From: Brevundimonas subvibrioides ATCC 15264
GTDB taxonomy: Bacteria; Pseudomonadota; Alphaproteobacteria; Caulobacterales; Caulobacteraceae
Assembly: GCF_000144605.1 (NCBI RefSeq)
Contig: NC_014375.1
Location: 2,232,001-2,296,000 of the forward strand
DNA length: 64,000 nt
Direction: 5' to 3'
Part shown: piece by piece, positions 27,292 to 34,985 of the stretch
How the letters are laid out: every line of letters starts with the position of its first letter
How positions within the stretch are numbered: position 1 is the first letter of the stretch
Program-made: the position numbers and the translations under genes
The notes under the pieces: model-generated
What the model was told of the DNA's origin: nothing
What the model saw: the letters and a program-made list of their open reading frames with translations, nothing else
Databases searched by the model: none

Positions 27292-28979
27292 CCGGCTTTC
27301 GCCAGACGCCCGCCCCCGCCCTCGATGGCGTCCAGCAGGTCCATGACCTCGGCGATGGTCGCGGCTTCCCGGGCCGGCTTGTCCCAGCGGATCCGGCCGA
27401 TGCGGGGAAACCGCATGGCGACACCCGACTTGTGCCGCGGCGACCGGTTCAATCCCTCAAAGGCGATCTCGAGGACCAGGCCGAAATCCCGCTCTGCCCG
27501 CACAGACCGCACCGGACCGAACCGATCGATCGTGTGGTCGCGCACGAACTTGTCGAGCTGCTTCAGCTCCTCGTCGGTGAAGCCGAAATAGGCCTTGCCG
27601 ACCGGCGTCAGCACGCCCTCCGGCGTCCAGACGCCAAAGGTGAAGTCGGAATAGAAGCTGGAGCGCTTGCCGTGCCCGCGCTGCGCATACATCAGCACGC
27701 AGTCGATGGCATGCGGATCGCGTTTCCATTTGAACCACGGCCCCTTGGGCCGCCCGGCAACGTAGGCGCTATCCCAGCGCTTCAGCATCAACCCCTCTGC
27801 CGCTGCCCCTACTGGTGGATCGGCGCGCAGGACCGCCAGGGCGTTCCAGCTGTCGTAGGCGACGACCGGCGACAGGTGCAGTCGGTCGCCGGTGTGGCCG
27901 GCCACCATGGCCTCCAGTCGCTCGCGTCTCTCTCGCAGCGGGCGCGCCCGAATGTCCTCGCCGTCCACCGCGAGGGCGTCATAGGCCACGATCGCCGCCG
28001 GATAGGCCGCCATCGTCTTGGTGTCGATCGTCTTGCGATTCAGCCGCTGCTGCAGATCTCCGAATGGTGCGACCTGGCCCTCGCGCCAGACCAGCAGTTC
28101 CCCGTCGATGGCCCCTTCGAACGCGAGCGCGTTCATGACATCCGGAAAACTGCCCGAAATCTCGTCGCCCGTGCGCGAGTACAGCCGCTTGACCCCGGCC
28201 TCGATCACGGCCTGGACGCGGATGCCGTCCCACTTCCACTCGGCGGCGTAGTCGGCAGGGGCCAGTTTGGCGAAATCGACCGCCTCGTCGATGGCGACGG
28301 CCAGCATGACCGGGCGGAACCGCCCCGGGGCGTCCGGGCTCGGTCGCTCGGCCCGGCCCTCCAGCCAGGCGAACAGGTCCGCATAGGGCGGTTCGAGCCC
28401 GTGCCAGACCTCCTCGATCTCGGACACGTCGACGGGGTCGAGCGCGATCGTCGCCTCGCCCCCGGCCGGATCGGGGGCTTCGGACGCCGTCTCGGGCCGC
28501 ACCATCGCCGTCGCGGTCTTGGCCAGCCGGGCGGACAGGCCGACCCGCAATGCGCCGGTCACCAGCTTCAGCAACGCCCACCGCCCCTTGGGAGCCAGAG
28601 CATCCAGCCACCCCTCGATCAGCCCCTGGACCTCGCCTCGCTTGGCGGTGGACAGGGCATCGACGATCTCGCCCAGCTCGGGCTCGCGGTTGGGGCGGTG
28701 GTCGGGATTGCCGGGCCAGATCAGGGCGACCGTCTCGGCCAGGTCGCCGACATAGTCGTAGGACCAGCGGAACAGCACCGGGTCGACCCGCGCCTCGACC
28801 GCCCGGCGGATCATCGCCGGCTTGGCGGAATCGAAACTGAGTTCCCCGGTCAGGGCGGCCAGGGCCCAGCCGCGGTCGGGATCGGGCGTCACGCGCAGAT
28901 AGTCGCGCAGGAGCACCAACTTGGCGTTCCGGGAGCCTGTCAGCGACAGACGATCCAGCAGTTCGGCGAAGGCGCGCAT
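27288..28979 (-). CDS. ATP-dependent DNA ligase (cisplatin damage response type)
   Basis: 563 residues. An N-terminal helical DNA-binding domain (about 1-200) is followed by the adenylation domain with the nucleotidyl Lys in EWKWDGIRV (K249), the ELLVWREG motif, RPKGPWFKWKRD (motif V), and an OB-fold C-terminus. Seals nicks using ATP. The family usually sits with a ligase-associated exonuclease, a DEXH helicase and a metallophosphoesterase. None of these is next to it here, so it is an orphan copy within the window. Confidence 0.9.
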   Translation of the reverse strand: MRAFAELLDRLSLTGSRNAKLVLLRDYLRVTPDPDRGWALAALTGELSFDSAKPAMIRRAVEARVDPVLFRWSYDYVGDLAETVALIWPGNPDHRPNREPELGEIVDALSTAKRGEVQGLIEGWLDALAPKGRWALLKLVTGALRVGLSARLAKTATAMVRPETASEAPDPAGGEATIALDPVDVSEIEEVWHGLEPPYADLFAWLEGRAERPSPDAPGRFRPVMLAVAIDEAVDFAKLAPADYAAEWKWDGIRVQAVIEAGVKRLYSRTGDEISGSFPDVMNALAFEGAIDGELLVWREGQVAPFGDLQQRLNRKTIDTKTMAAYPAAIVAYDALAVDGEDIRARPLRERRERLEAMVAGHTGDRLHLSPVVAYDSWNALAVLRADPPVGAAAEGLMLKRWDSAYVAGRPKGPWFKWKRDPHAIDCVLMYAQRGHGKRSSFYSDFTFGVWTPEGVLTPVGKAYFGFTDEELKQLDKFVRDHTIDRFGPVRSVRAERDFGLVLEIAFEGLNRSPRHKSGVAMRFPRIGRIRWDKPAREAATIAEVMDLLDAIEGGGGRLAKAG

Positions 28980-29018
28980 GAAGCCTCATCTAGGCACAGG
29001 TCACTGCAAACGCGAGAA

Positions 29019-29044
29019 CGCCCCGGAGGTCTCCCTCCGGGGCG
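29019..29044 (-). terminator. Hairpin after the RcnB-like gene
   Basis: 11-bp perfect GC stem (29019-29029 with 29034-29044), 4-nt loop, followed on the minus strand by TTCT. Lies 42 nt beyond the RcnB-like stop and just before the ligase gene. Confidence 0.65.
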
Positions 29045-29085
29045 CAGATCGTCTGCGGAAGACTGGTCGCCAGGCGACCCGGCCT

Positions 29086-29568
29086 TTAGTTGAATAGGCC
29101 CGCGATGACGGCGGTGATCAGGCCACCGGCAACAGCGGCGAGGACGACGTCGTTTCCGCTACGGACGTAATGGTACCCACGCGGCGGCGCCCGCAGGCCG
29201 TAGCGGCTATAGTCGTTCACGACATAGCCCTGCTGATAGTAGCTGGGCAGGCGCTGGCCGTAGGACCAGTTGCGAACCTGATAGCCACGGGGCGGCGCGT
29301 ACCGGGGCGCGTTGTAGCGACGCTCCGCGCGCTGCCAGCGATCATAGGCCCGGGCCTGCTGGCGGTAGTCCTGGCGGTCGTCGCGCCGATCCTGGCGATA
29401 TTCGCGACGATCATCCCGGCGGTCGTCACGACGGTCGTCGCGACGGTCCTGTCGTTGCTCCTGGCGGTCGTTGCGATCGTAGCGCGACTGGGCGTCGGCG
29501 GCCGAGGCGACCCCCATGGACCCGGCGGCGACCAGGGCGGCGAGAGCGGCGGTGGTGAACTTCTTCAC
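29086..29568 (-). CDS. RcnB-like periplasmic protein with Asp/Arg repeats
   Basis: 160 residues. Signal peptide about 1-27 (cut near ADAQS), then a highly charged run of DRRDD/DRQDY repeats (about 30-72). A Tyr/Arg/Pro-rich region with RNWSYGQRLPSYYQQGYVVNDYSRYGLRAPPRGYHYVRSGNDVVLAA follows. This is the RcnB/DUF-type signature whose founding member helps nickel/cobalt homeostasis, but most relatives have no known role. The C-terminal hydrophobic stretch (VVLAAVAGGLITAVIAGLF) is typical of the group. A terminator-like hairpin follows. Confidence 0.8.
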   Translation of the reverse strand: MKKFTTAALAALVAAGSMGVASAADAQSRYDRNDRQEQRQDRRDDRRDDRRDDRREYRQDRRDDRQDYRQQARAYDRWQRAERRYNAPRYAPPRGYQVRNWSYGQRLPSYYQQGYVVNDYSRYGLRAPPRGYHYVRSGNDVVLAAVAGGLITAVIAGLFN

Positions 29569-29662
29569 GGGGGTTACTCCTGATGCGTCGGACTGTCCGA
29601 CTTGCCCTCACCCTAGGAGTTACGCCTTGAGCGGTGCCTGAACGGCGCGCGTCAGGTGCCGT

Positions 29663-31480
29663 TCAGGCGGCCGCCGCCGTCTGGACACTTTCCGTCGCGC
29701 CCTGCATCGCGGATCGCCCGCCGCGGACCTTCTGCATCAGCTGGGCCAGGGCGGCGAAGTCGATCGGCTTGTTCAGATAGGCGTCCGCTCCGGCGTGCAG
29801 GCCGGCCTCATGATCCTCATGCCGCGCCGACGCCGACAGCACGGCGATGGGCGTTTCCGCGTTGGCGCCCGCCGAGCGGATCAGGCGCGTCGCGCTGAGT
29901 CCGTCCATTACCGGCATGTTCACGTCCATGATGATCAGGTCGAAGAGCTGGCCTGCCGCCATGTCGACGGCGATCTGGCCGTTCTCCGCCGAGGCCGTCG
30001 TATGTCCGGCCGAGCCAAGCCACGCTTCCAGGATCATGCGGTTGACCGGGTGATCCTCGACGACGAGGACCGACAGGCTGTCGCCCTCGCCCACCTCGGC
30101 GTCGATGGCCTCGGCTTCCTGCATCGGCTGCCATTCCACGACCTCGGCCTCGACCGACAGGGTGAAGGTCGATCCCTGGCCGACGATCGATTCGACCTGG
30201 ATGTCCCCGCCCATGATGTTGGCCATGCGTCGTGCAATGGTGAGCCCCAGGCCCGTGCCGCCAAACCGACGCGTCGAGGAGGCGTCGACCTGGGTAAAGG
30301 GCTGGAACAGCCGCTCAAGATCCGCAGGCGCGATGCCGGCCCCGCTGTCGGTGACCGAGAAGTCGAAAGCGACCCGCTTGTCACTGATCCGGCGCGACCG
30401 GACGACGTAGTGGATCGTGCCCGTGTCGGTGAACTTCACGGCGTTGGACAGCAGGTTCTGGATGACCTGACAGACCCGGAGTGGGTCGCCCCGCACAACC
30501 GAGGGCGTCTCGCCTTCGAAGGTGGAGACGAATTGCAGGCCCTTGGCCTCCGCCTGCGCGGCGAACGGCCCGGTCACGCGGCGATGGAGGTCTTCCAGAC
30601 CAATGTCGATGACCTCGAACGTCATCTTGCCCGCCTCGATCTTGGTCATGTCGAGGATGTCGTTCAGCAGGTGCAGAAGGTTGTCGCCCGAGTTGCGGAT
30701 GATCGACAGATATTCCCGCTGGGTCGATTCCAGCCGGGTCGATCCCAGAAGCTGGGCCGCGCCCAGCACCCCGTTCATGGGCGTGCGAAGCTCGTGGGAG
30801 ATGACGCCCAGGAAGTTGGACTTGGCCTGGTTGGCGGCGTCGGCCTTGTCGCGCGCACCCTGCAGCTCCTCAATCAGGTGGGCCTGATGCTCCTGGAAGG
30901 CCTTGATTCTTTCCTCGCGCAGCATGGTCATGGTGACGAGGACGAACAGGCCGGCCGCCGTGAACGGCATGATGCTCAGGAAGGGCATGAACTCCGGCCC
31001 GCCCCACAGGCTGCCCAGGATGATCAGGGCCACGACGGAGTACGGCGACGAGATCACGATGGCCTGTTTGGGAGAGCTGCGAAGCTGCGAGAAGACCAGC
31101 ACATAGCCGCTGATCAGCAAGGCCACCGCCAGGGACTGGCCGAAGCTGCTCGGCGAGAACCAGGCCAGAAGCGGCGCGGACGCCCAGGCGGCCGTCGTCA
31201 CGGTCGCCACCGCCGGGAAGATCAGACCCCAGCCTGCATCCACACGGCCGCTCATGCGCCGCTCGAAGGCCCCGCGCACGGAGCCCGCCGCCACGGTCGC
31301 GACGAACCAGAGAACGGCCTGGAGCGTGCCCACCGTTCCCCAGAGCCCGACGGCCCAGCTGGCGATGATCAGATAACGGAGATACTGGGTCTGCAGGATG
31401 GCCGTTAGGGCCTGGGCGGCCTCCCCGGCCCCGCTCCGCGCGCCTTCGAGGCTTTTGCCGATATCCTCGGAGCCAACCAT
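29663..31480 (-). CDS. Hybrid sensor histidine kinase/response regulator
   Basis: 605 residues. Five to six membrane helices lie between about 35 and 185, with no recognisable periplasmic sensor domain. A coiled linker follows, then HisKA with SHELRTPMNGVLGA, HATPase with NLLSNAVKFTD, DSGAGI and FGGTGLGLTI, and a C-terminal receiver with the phospho-acceptor Asp in LIIMDVNMPVMDG and KPIDF. No HPt domain is attached, so a separate phosphotransfer protein is expected. Start ATG 31480. Stands alone; no cognate regulator is adjacent. Confidence 0.9.
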   Translation of the reverse strand: MVGSEDIGKSLEGARSGAGEAAQALTAILQTQYLRYLIIASWAVGLWGTVGTLQAVLWFVATVAAGSVRGAFERRMSGRVDAGWGLIFPAVATVTTAAWASAPLLAWFSPSSFGQSLAVALLISGYVLVFSQLRSSPKQAIVISSPYSVVALIILGSLWGGPEFMPFLSIMPFTAAGLFVLVTMTMLREERIKAFQEHQAHLIEELQGARDKADAANQAKSNFLGVISHELRTPMNGVLGAAQLLGSTRLESTQREYLSIIRNSGDNLLHLLNDILDMTKIEAGKMTFEVIDIGLEDLHRRVTGPFAAQAEAKGLQFVSTFEGETPSVVRGDPLRVCQVIQNLLSNAVKFTDTGTIHYVVRSRRISDKRVAFDFSVTDSGAGIAPADLERLFQPFTQVDASSTRRFGGTGLGLTIARRMANIMGGDIQVESIVGQGSTFTLSVEAEVVEWQPMQEAEAIDAEVGEGDSLSVLVVEDHPVNRMILEAWLGSAGHTTASAENGQIAVDMAAGQLFDLIIMDVNMPVMDGLSATRLIRSAGANAETPIAVLSASARHEDHEAGLHAGADAYLNKPIDFAALAQLMQKVRGGRSAMQGATESVQTAAAA

Positions 31481-31563
31481 GCGTTTCCCGATGCCCAGTG
31501 AACAGTCCCGTTCATGACGCTAGGGCGAACGTTCTAAGACGACGTGAACGGTGGTTTACCGGC

Positions 31564-31863
31564 TCAACCTTCGGCTTCATCCGGCGTCAGGGCGCGGATC
31601 GAAAGCGCATGGACCGGCCCGGCCAGTTCCTCGGACAGCAAGGCGTTCACGGCGCGCTGGCGCTGCACCCGTCCCTGGCCGACGAAGGCCGCCGACACCA
31701 CGGTCAGGTTGAAGTGGCTTTCGCCGCCCGGTTTCGCATCCATGCCGCCTTCGTGATGGTGTCCGGCATGTCGGGCGCTGTCGTCCTCGATCTCCAACCG
31801 TGTCGGTGCGAGCGCGCCCGTCAGTTTTCTGCGGATAATCGTCGCGATCGGGCCTTCAGACAT
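31564..31863 (-). CDS. bolA: BolA family protein
   Basis: 99 residues from ATG 31863. The fold is evident in LEIEDDSARHAGHHHEGG, SHFNLTVVSAAFVGQGRVQRQRAVNALLSEEL and VHALSIRALTPDE, with the conserved SRVxRHRxV-like region reading GRVQRQRAV. BolA-type proteins work with monothiol glutaredoxins in iron-sulfur trafficking. Divergent from the J-domain gene with 45 nt between starts, an arrangement seen in many alphaproteobacteria. Confidence 0.9.
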   Translation of the reverse strand: MSEGPIATIIRRKLTGALAPTRLEIEDDSARHAGHHHEGGMDAKPGGESHFNLTVVSAAFVGQGRVQRQRAVNALLSEELAGPVHALSIRALTPDEAEG

Positions 31864-31908
31864 ATTCGCTTCCTTGATGGTGACCAAATCGACCCTACAC
31901 TGTGACCA

Positions 31909-32577
31909 ATGCCAGCGTCATTCGAGTACAAGCCCCGATTCAGGGACATGCGGATCAAACCCCCCAAGGCCGGTGAGGCCGAGGCGGAAGCCGATGTCCT
32001 GCACCTGAAGCCGGGCGAGAAGCCCTGCAACTGGCCCGACTGCGCCAAGGCCGCGACGGCGCGCGCGCCCAAGTCGCGCGAGCGGCTGAACGACTTCTAC
32101 GATTTCTGCCAGCCGCACGCGGGCGAGTACAACAAGAGCTGGAACTTCTACGCCGGCATGAACGAGGCCCAGATCCGCGCGGCCAAGGAAAACGAGGCCA
32201 TGACGGGCGGTCGCCCGACGTGGGAGATGAAGGCTGGCAAGAACAGCCGGGAGGCCGCCGCTTTCGCGGCGAAGATGGGCACGGCCAATACGACGGGCGC
32301 TGGCTCATGGCGCGACAGCTACGGCCTGTTCGGCCGCAAGGGCGACCAGGCGGCCCAGCACCCCACCGAGGACCGCCGCGTCGGCAAGATCGAACGCGGC
32401 GCTTTCGCCGACCTCGACCTTGAGCCCGGTGCGTCCAAGGAGAAGATCAAGGCCGCCTATCACGACCTGCTCAAGCGCTGTCACCCCGACCACAACCAGG
32501 GCGACCGGGGCGCGGAGGCGAAGCTGGTCCGCGTCATCAAGGCCTACAAGATCCTCAAGAAGGCGGGCATAGCCTAG
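31909..32577 (+). CDS. DnaJ (J-domain) protein with C-terminal J domain
   Basis: 222 residues. The N-terminal half (about 1-120) holds a CNWPDC/CQPH cysteine-histidine cluster and a KSWNFYAGM segment. The J domain is at the C-terminus (about 163-222) with AYHDLLKRCHPDHNQGD and the HPD triad intact. A C-terminal J domain means it recruits DnaK to whatever the N-terminal module binds. Common alphaproteobacterial neighbour of bolA; client unknown. Confidence 0.88.
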   Translation: MPASFEYKPRFRDMRIKPPKAGEAEAEADVLHLKPGEKPCNWPDCAKAATARAPKSRERLNDFYDFCQPHAGEYNKSWNFYAGMNEAQIRAAKENEAMTGGRPTWEMKAGKNSREAAAFAAKMGTANTTGAGSWRDSYGLFGRKGDQAAQHPTEDRRVGKIERGAFADLDLEPGASKEKIKAAYHDLLKRCHPDHNQGDRGAEAKLVRVIKAYKILKKAGIA

Positions 32578-32634
32578 CGCGCGTCGCCGGGGCGCCTATC
32601 TGCGAAGCTCCCCAACGAACTACGGAGCCTTCCC

Positions 32635-33063
32635 ATGGACGTCCTCTACAAAGCCCACGCCACGGCTTCCGGCGGCGGCCGCGCCGGTGGCCGGTCGCAC
32701 ACCGACGACGGCAAGATCGACGTTGCCCTGTCGGTGCCCAAGGCCATGGGCGGTGACGACGGCCCCGGCACCAACCCCGAACAGCTGTTCGCCACTGGCT
32801 ATGCCGCCTGCTACCTCGGCGCGCTGCGCCTGGTCAGCGGACAGGCCGGAACGCCGGTCGGCCCGGACACCAAGGTCCACGCGGGTATCGGCTTTGGCAA
32901 GAACGACCACGGCGAGGGCTTCAATGTCTCCGTCGACCTCAAGATCACCGACCACGGCCTGGACAAGGCCGTCATCGACGACCTGATCGAGAAGGCCCAC
33001 CAGGTCTGTCCGTATTCGAACGCCACCCGGGGCAATGTGGACGTCTCCCTCAGCGCCGAATAG
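32635..33063 (+). CDS. ohr: Organic hydroperoxide resistance protein
   Basis: 142 residues of the Ohr/OsmC family. The redox cysteines are C59 (GYAACYLG) and C125 (HQVCPYSNA), and R20 of the active site is present. Reduces organic hydroperoxides using lipoyl-type thiols. The VCPYSNATRGN motif distinguishes Ohr from OsmC. No ohrR regulator is adjacent. Followed by a clear terminator. Confidence 0.93.
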   Translation: MDVLYKAHATASGGGRAGGRSHTDDGKIDVALSVPKAMGGDDGPGTNPEQLFATGYAACYLGALRLVSGQAGTPVGPDTKVHAGIGFGKNDHGEGFNVSVDLKITDHGLDKAVIDDLIEKAHQVCPYSNATRGNVDVSLSAE

Positions 33064-33096
33064 TCAGCGTAGTATAAGGTTTCTGTCCATAATATT

Positions 33097-33132
33097 GAAA
33101 AGGCCGGTGGCATTAAAGTCGCCGGCCTTTTC
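33097..33132 (+). terminator. Rho-independent terminator of ohr
   Basis: 11-bp stem GAAAAGGCCGG/CCGGCCTTTTC (33097-33107 with 33122-33132) with T-rich 3' arm and trailing TTGTT; begins 33 nt after the ohr stop. AT-rich arms would let it work on both strands. Confidence 0.85.
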
Positions 33133-33207
33133 TTGTTCATCGGCGAATGGAACAAATATCGAACAGAGTCGCTGTAAGGGTTCATAGCGCGAGGAGCGCT
33201 GAAGATT

Positions 33208-33387
33208 ATGGATCGCAGCCAGACGACCAATACGCGTATCCCCACAGCGCTCTCGAATACATCGGAGCTTCAGGACACCTTCGATCTTCAGACCCTCAGC
33301 GCCCGGGGACTGATGCGGGACCTGTCCGATCTCTTGCAGGCCCTGCGCACGCTGTGGCTCCGGTCCACGAACAGCGTCCCGATCTGA
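33208..33387 (+). CDS. Putative small protein (59 residues)
   Basis: ATG 33208 with GAGGAG 11 nt upstream, ending at TGA 33387. The sequence starts MDRSQTTNTRIPTAL and has an amphipathic helix-like stretch (SARGLMRDLSDLLQALRTLW). Third codon positions are mostly G/C, as in the neighbours. It lies in the 411-nt gap between ohr and cobS, downstream of the ohr terminator. No family recognised; it could be chance, but spacing, ribosome site and codon bias argue for translation. Confidence 0.45.
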   Translation: MDRSQTTNTRIPTALSNTSELQDTFDLQTLSARGLMRDLSDLLQALRTLWLRSTNSVPI

Positions 33388-33474
33388 GCAGACCCTCTTG
33401 CGTCCAAACGTCGTCATCGGCGTCTGGACGCGGGCAGCGCTGGACCCGGCCCGCCGGGTTTTCTAAGGGAGGAC

Positions 33475-34488
33475 ATGGCTCTTTCCGACTCCCCGCTGGG
33501 CGCGACCCCTGATCCCCTGTTGACCTTCGAGCCTCACCGTCAGGTGAGCGTGCGCGAGGCGTTCGGCATCGATGCCGACATGACCGTGCCGATGTTCGAC
33601 ACCGTCGACAGTCATGTGCCCGAGGCGGACCCCGCCTATCGCTTCGACCCCCAGACCACGCTGGCCATCTGCGCCGGCTTCGCCCACGATCGTCGGGTCA
33701 TGGTCCAGGGCTATCACGGCACCGGCAAGTCGACGCACATCGAACAGGTCGCCGCCCGCCTGAACTGGCCGCTGGTTCGGGTGAACCTGGACAGCCACGT
33801 CAGCCGCATCGATCTGGTCGGCAAGGACGCCATCGTCCTGAAGGACGGCAAGCAGATCACCGAGTTCCGCGAGGGCATGCTGCCCTGGGCCATCCAGCGC
33901 CCGATCGCCCTGGTGTTCGACGAATACGACGCCGGCCGTCCCGATGTGATGTTCGTGATCCAGCGCGTGCTGGAAGCACAGGGCCGCCTGACCCTGCTGG
34001 ACCAGAATCGCGTCATCCGCCCCAACAAGTGGTTCCGGTTGTTCGCCACGACCAACACCATCGGCCTGGGTGACACCTCAGGGCTTTATCACGGCACCCA
34101 GCAGATCAATCAGGGCCAGATGGACCGCTGGAACATCGTCACCACCCTGAACTACCTCGACCACGACGTGGAGGCCGAGATCGTCGCCGCCAAGGCTCCC
34201 GAATGGGCCACCGCCGACGGCCGCCGCGCCATCGCCGCCATGGTCCGCGTCGCCGACATGACCCGTAACGCCTTCATGAACGGCGACATCTCCACCGTCA
34301 TGTCGCCCCGCACGGTCATCACCTGGGCCCAGAACGCCACCATCTTCGGCGGCGACCTCGGCCTGTCGTTCCGCCTGACCTTCCTCAACAAGTGCGACGA
34401 GCTGGAACGTCCGACGATCGCCGAGTTCTATCAGCGCGCGTTCGGCGAGGACCTTCCCGAGGCGGCAACGCGGGTGAAGGTCGGCTAG
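33475..34488 (+). CDS. cobS: Cobaltochelatase subunit CobS (AAA+ ATPase)
   Basis: 337 residues. MoxR/CbbQ-type AAA+ ATPase: Walker [10 protein letters not shown] at 79-87, Walker [14 protein letters not shown], sensor region [21 protein letters not shown]. The N-terminal [19 protein letters not shown] and the C-terminal [22 protein letters not shown] are characteristic of CobS, which with CobT drives ATP-dependent cobalt insertion by CobN in aerobic B12 synthesis. CobT is usually adjacent in alphaproteobacteria but is not in this window. Confidence 0.9.
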   Translation: MALSDSPLGATPDPLLTFEPHRQVSVREAFGIDADMTVPMFDTVDSHVPEADPAYRFDPQTTLAICAGFAHDRRVMVQGYHGTGKSTHIEQVAARLNWPLVRVNLDSHVSRIDLVGKDAIVLKDGKQITEFREGMLPWAIQRPIALVFDEYDAGRPDVMFVIQRVLEAQGRLTLLDQNRVIRPNKWFRLFATTNTIGLGDTSGLYHGTQQINQGQMDRWNIVTTLNYLDHDVEAEIVAAKAPEWATADGRRAIAAMVRVADMTRNAFMNGDISTVMSPRTVITWAQNATIFGGDLGLSFRLTFLNKCDELERPTIAEFYQRAFGEDLPEAATRVKVG

Positions 34489-34492
34489 AGCC

Positions 34493-34930
34493 TTACCGCT
34501 TCCGGAACCGCACCGCCTCCGCCGCCAGCCCGGCCCCCCAAGGGTCGGTGTCTTCCTTCGGCTCCGGCACGAACGGCGCTTCAGGCAGGCTTCCCGCCAC
34601 GCCGCGCATCGCCAGAGCCAGGGGCTCGGCGAGTACCGCCAGCATCCGCAGCGGCTTCTTCTTCGCATCGGTGACGTCCCAGCCCTCGGCAGCGAAAGCC
34701 TCGACCTGATCCAGCGGCGACAGGCGCTCGATGCCGTCCCAGTCATCGGGGCGGGCGGCGTCCTCGGCCGCCTCGGCGGTCAGGCCGAACACCGCCATCA
34801 ACACCGCGTCGACCTCGGGGAACTCGTCACGGCGCGACGGGTCGGCGTGGCCGGGCTTCATCAGGGCCTTGGCCTCGAGGTCGGCGATACCGGGCAGATC
34901 GATCAGGCGGCGAAGGGCGGGCTGGGTCAT
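34493..34930 (-). CDS. Hypothetical protein
   Basis: 145 residues, acidic, Ala/Asp-rich, no signal peptide or membrane segment. Visible: LIDLPGIADLEAKALMKPGHADPSRRDEFPEVDAVLMAVFGL near the N-terminus and WDVTDAKKKPLRMLAVLAEPLALA. No family recognised. Convergent with cobS with 4 nt between stop codons. Frame and codon use look genuine. Confidence 0.6.
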   Translation of the reverse strand: MTQPALRRLIDLPGIADLEAKALMKPGHADPSRRDEFPEVDAVLMAVFGLTAEAAEDAARPDDWDGIERLSPLDQVEAFAAEGWDVTDAKKKPLRMLAVLAEPLALAMRGVAGSLPEAPFVPEPKEDTDPWGAGLAAEAVRFRKR

Positions 34931-34985
34931 CCGCCCGATCTAGCCCGACGTCACCCCTTATCCAAGCAAGGCGTGGCGCAAAGCC

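Noticed and set aside
29380-29460. Tandem CGACGATC-like DNA repeats
   Set aside because: Explained by Asp/Arg codon repeats in the RcnB-like protein.
33064-33474. Cobalamin riboswitch before cobS
   Set aside because: No B12-box-like sequence was seen; the gap holds the ohr terminator and a possible small gene.
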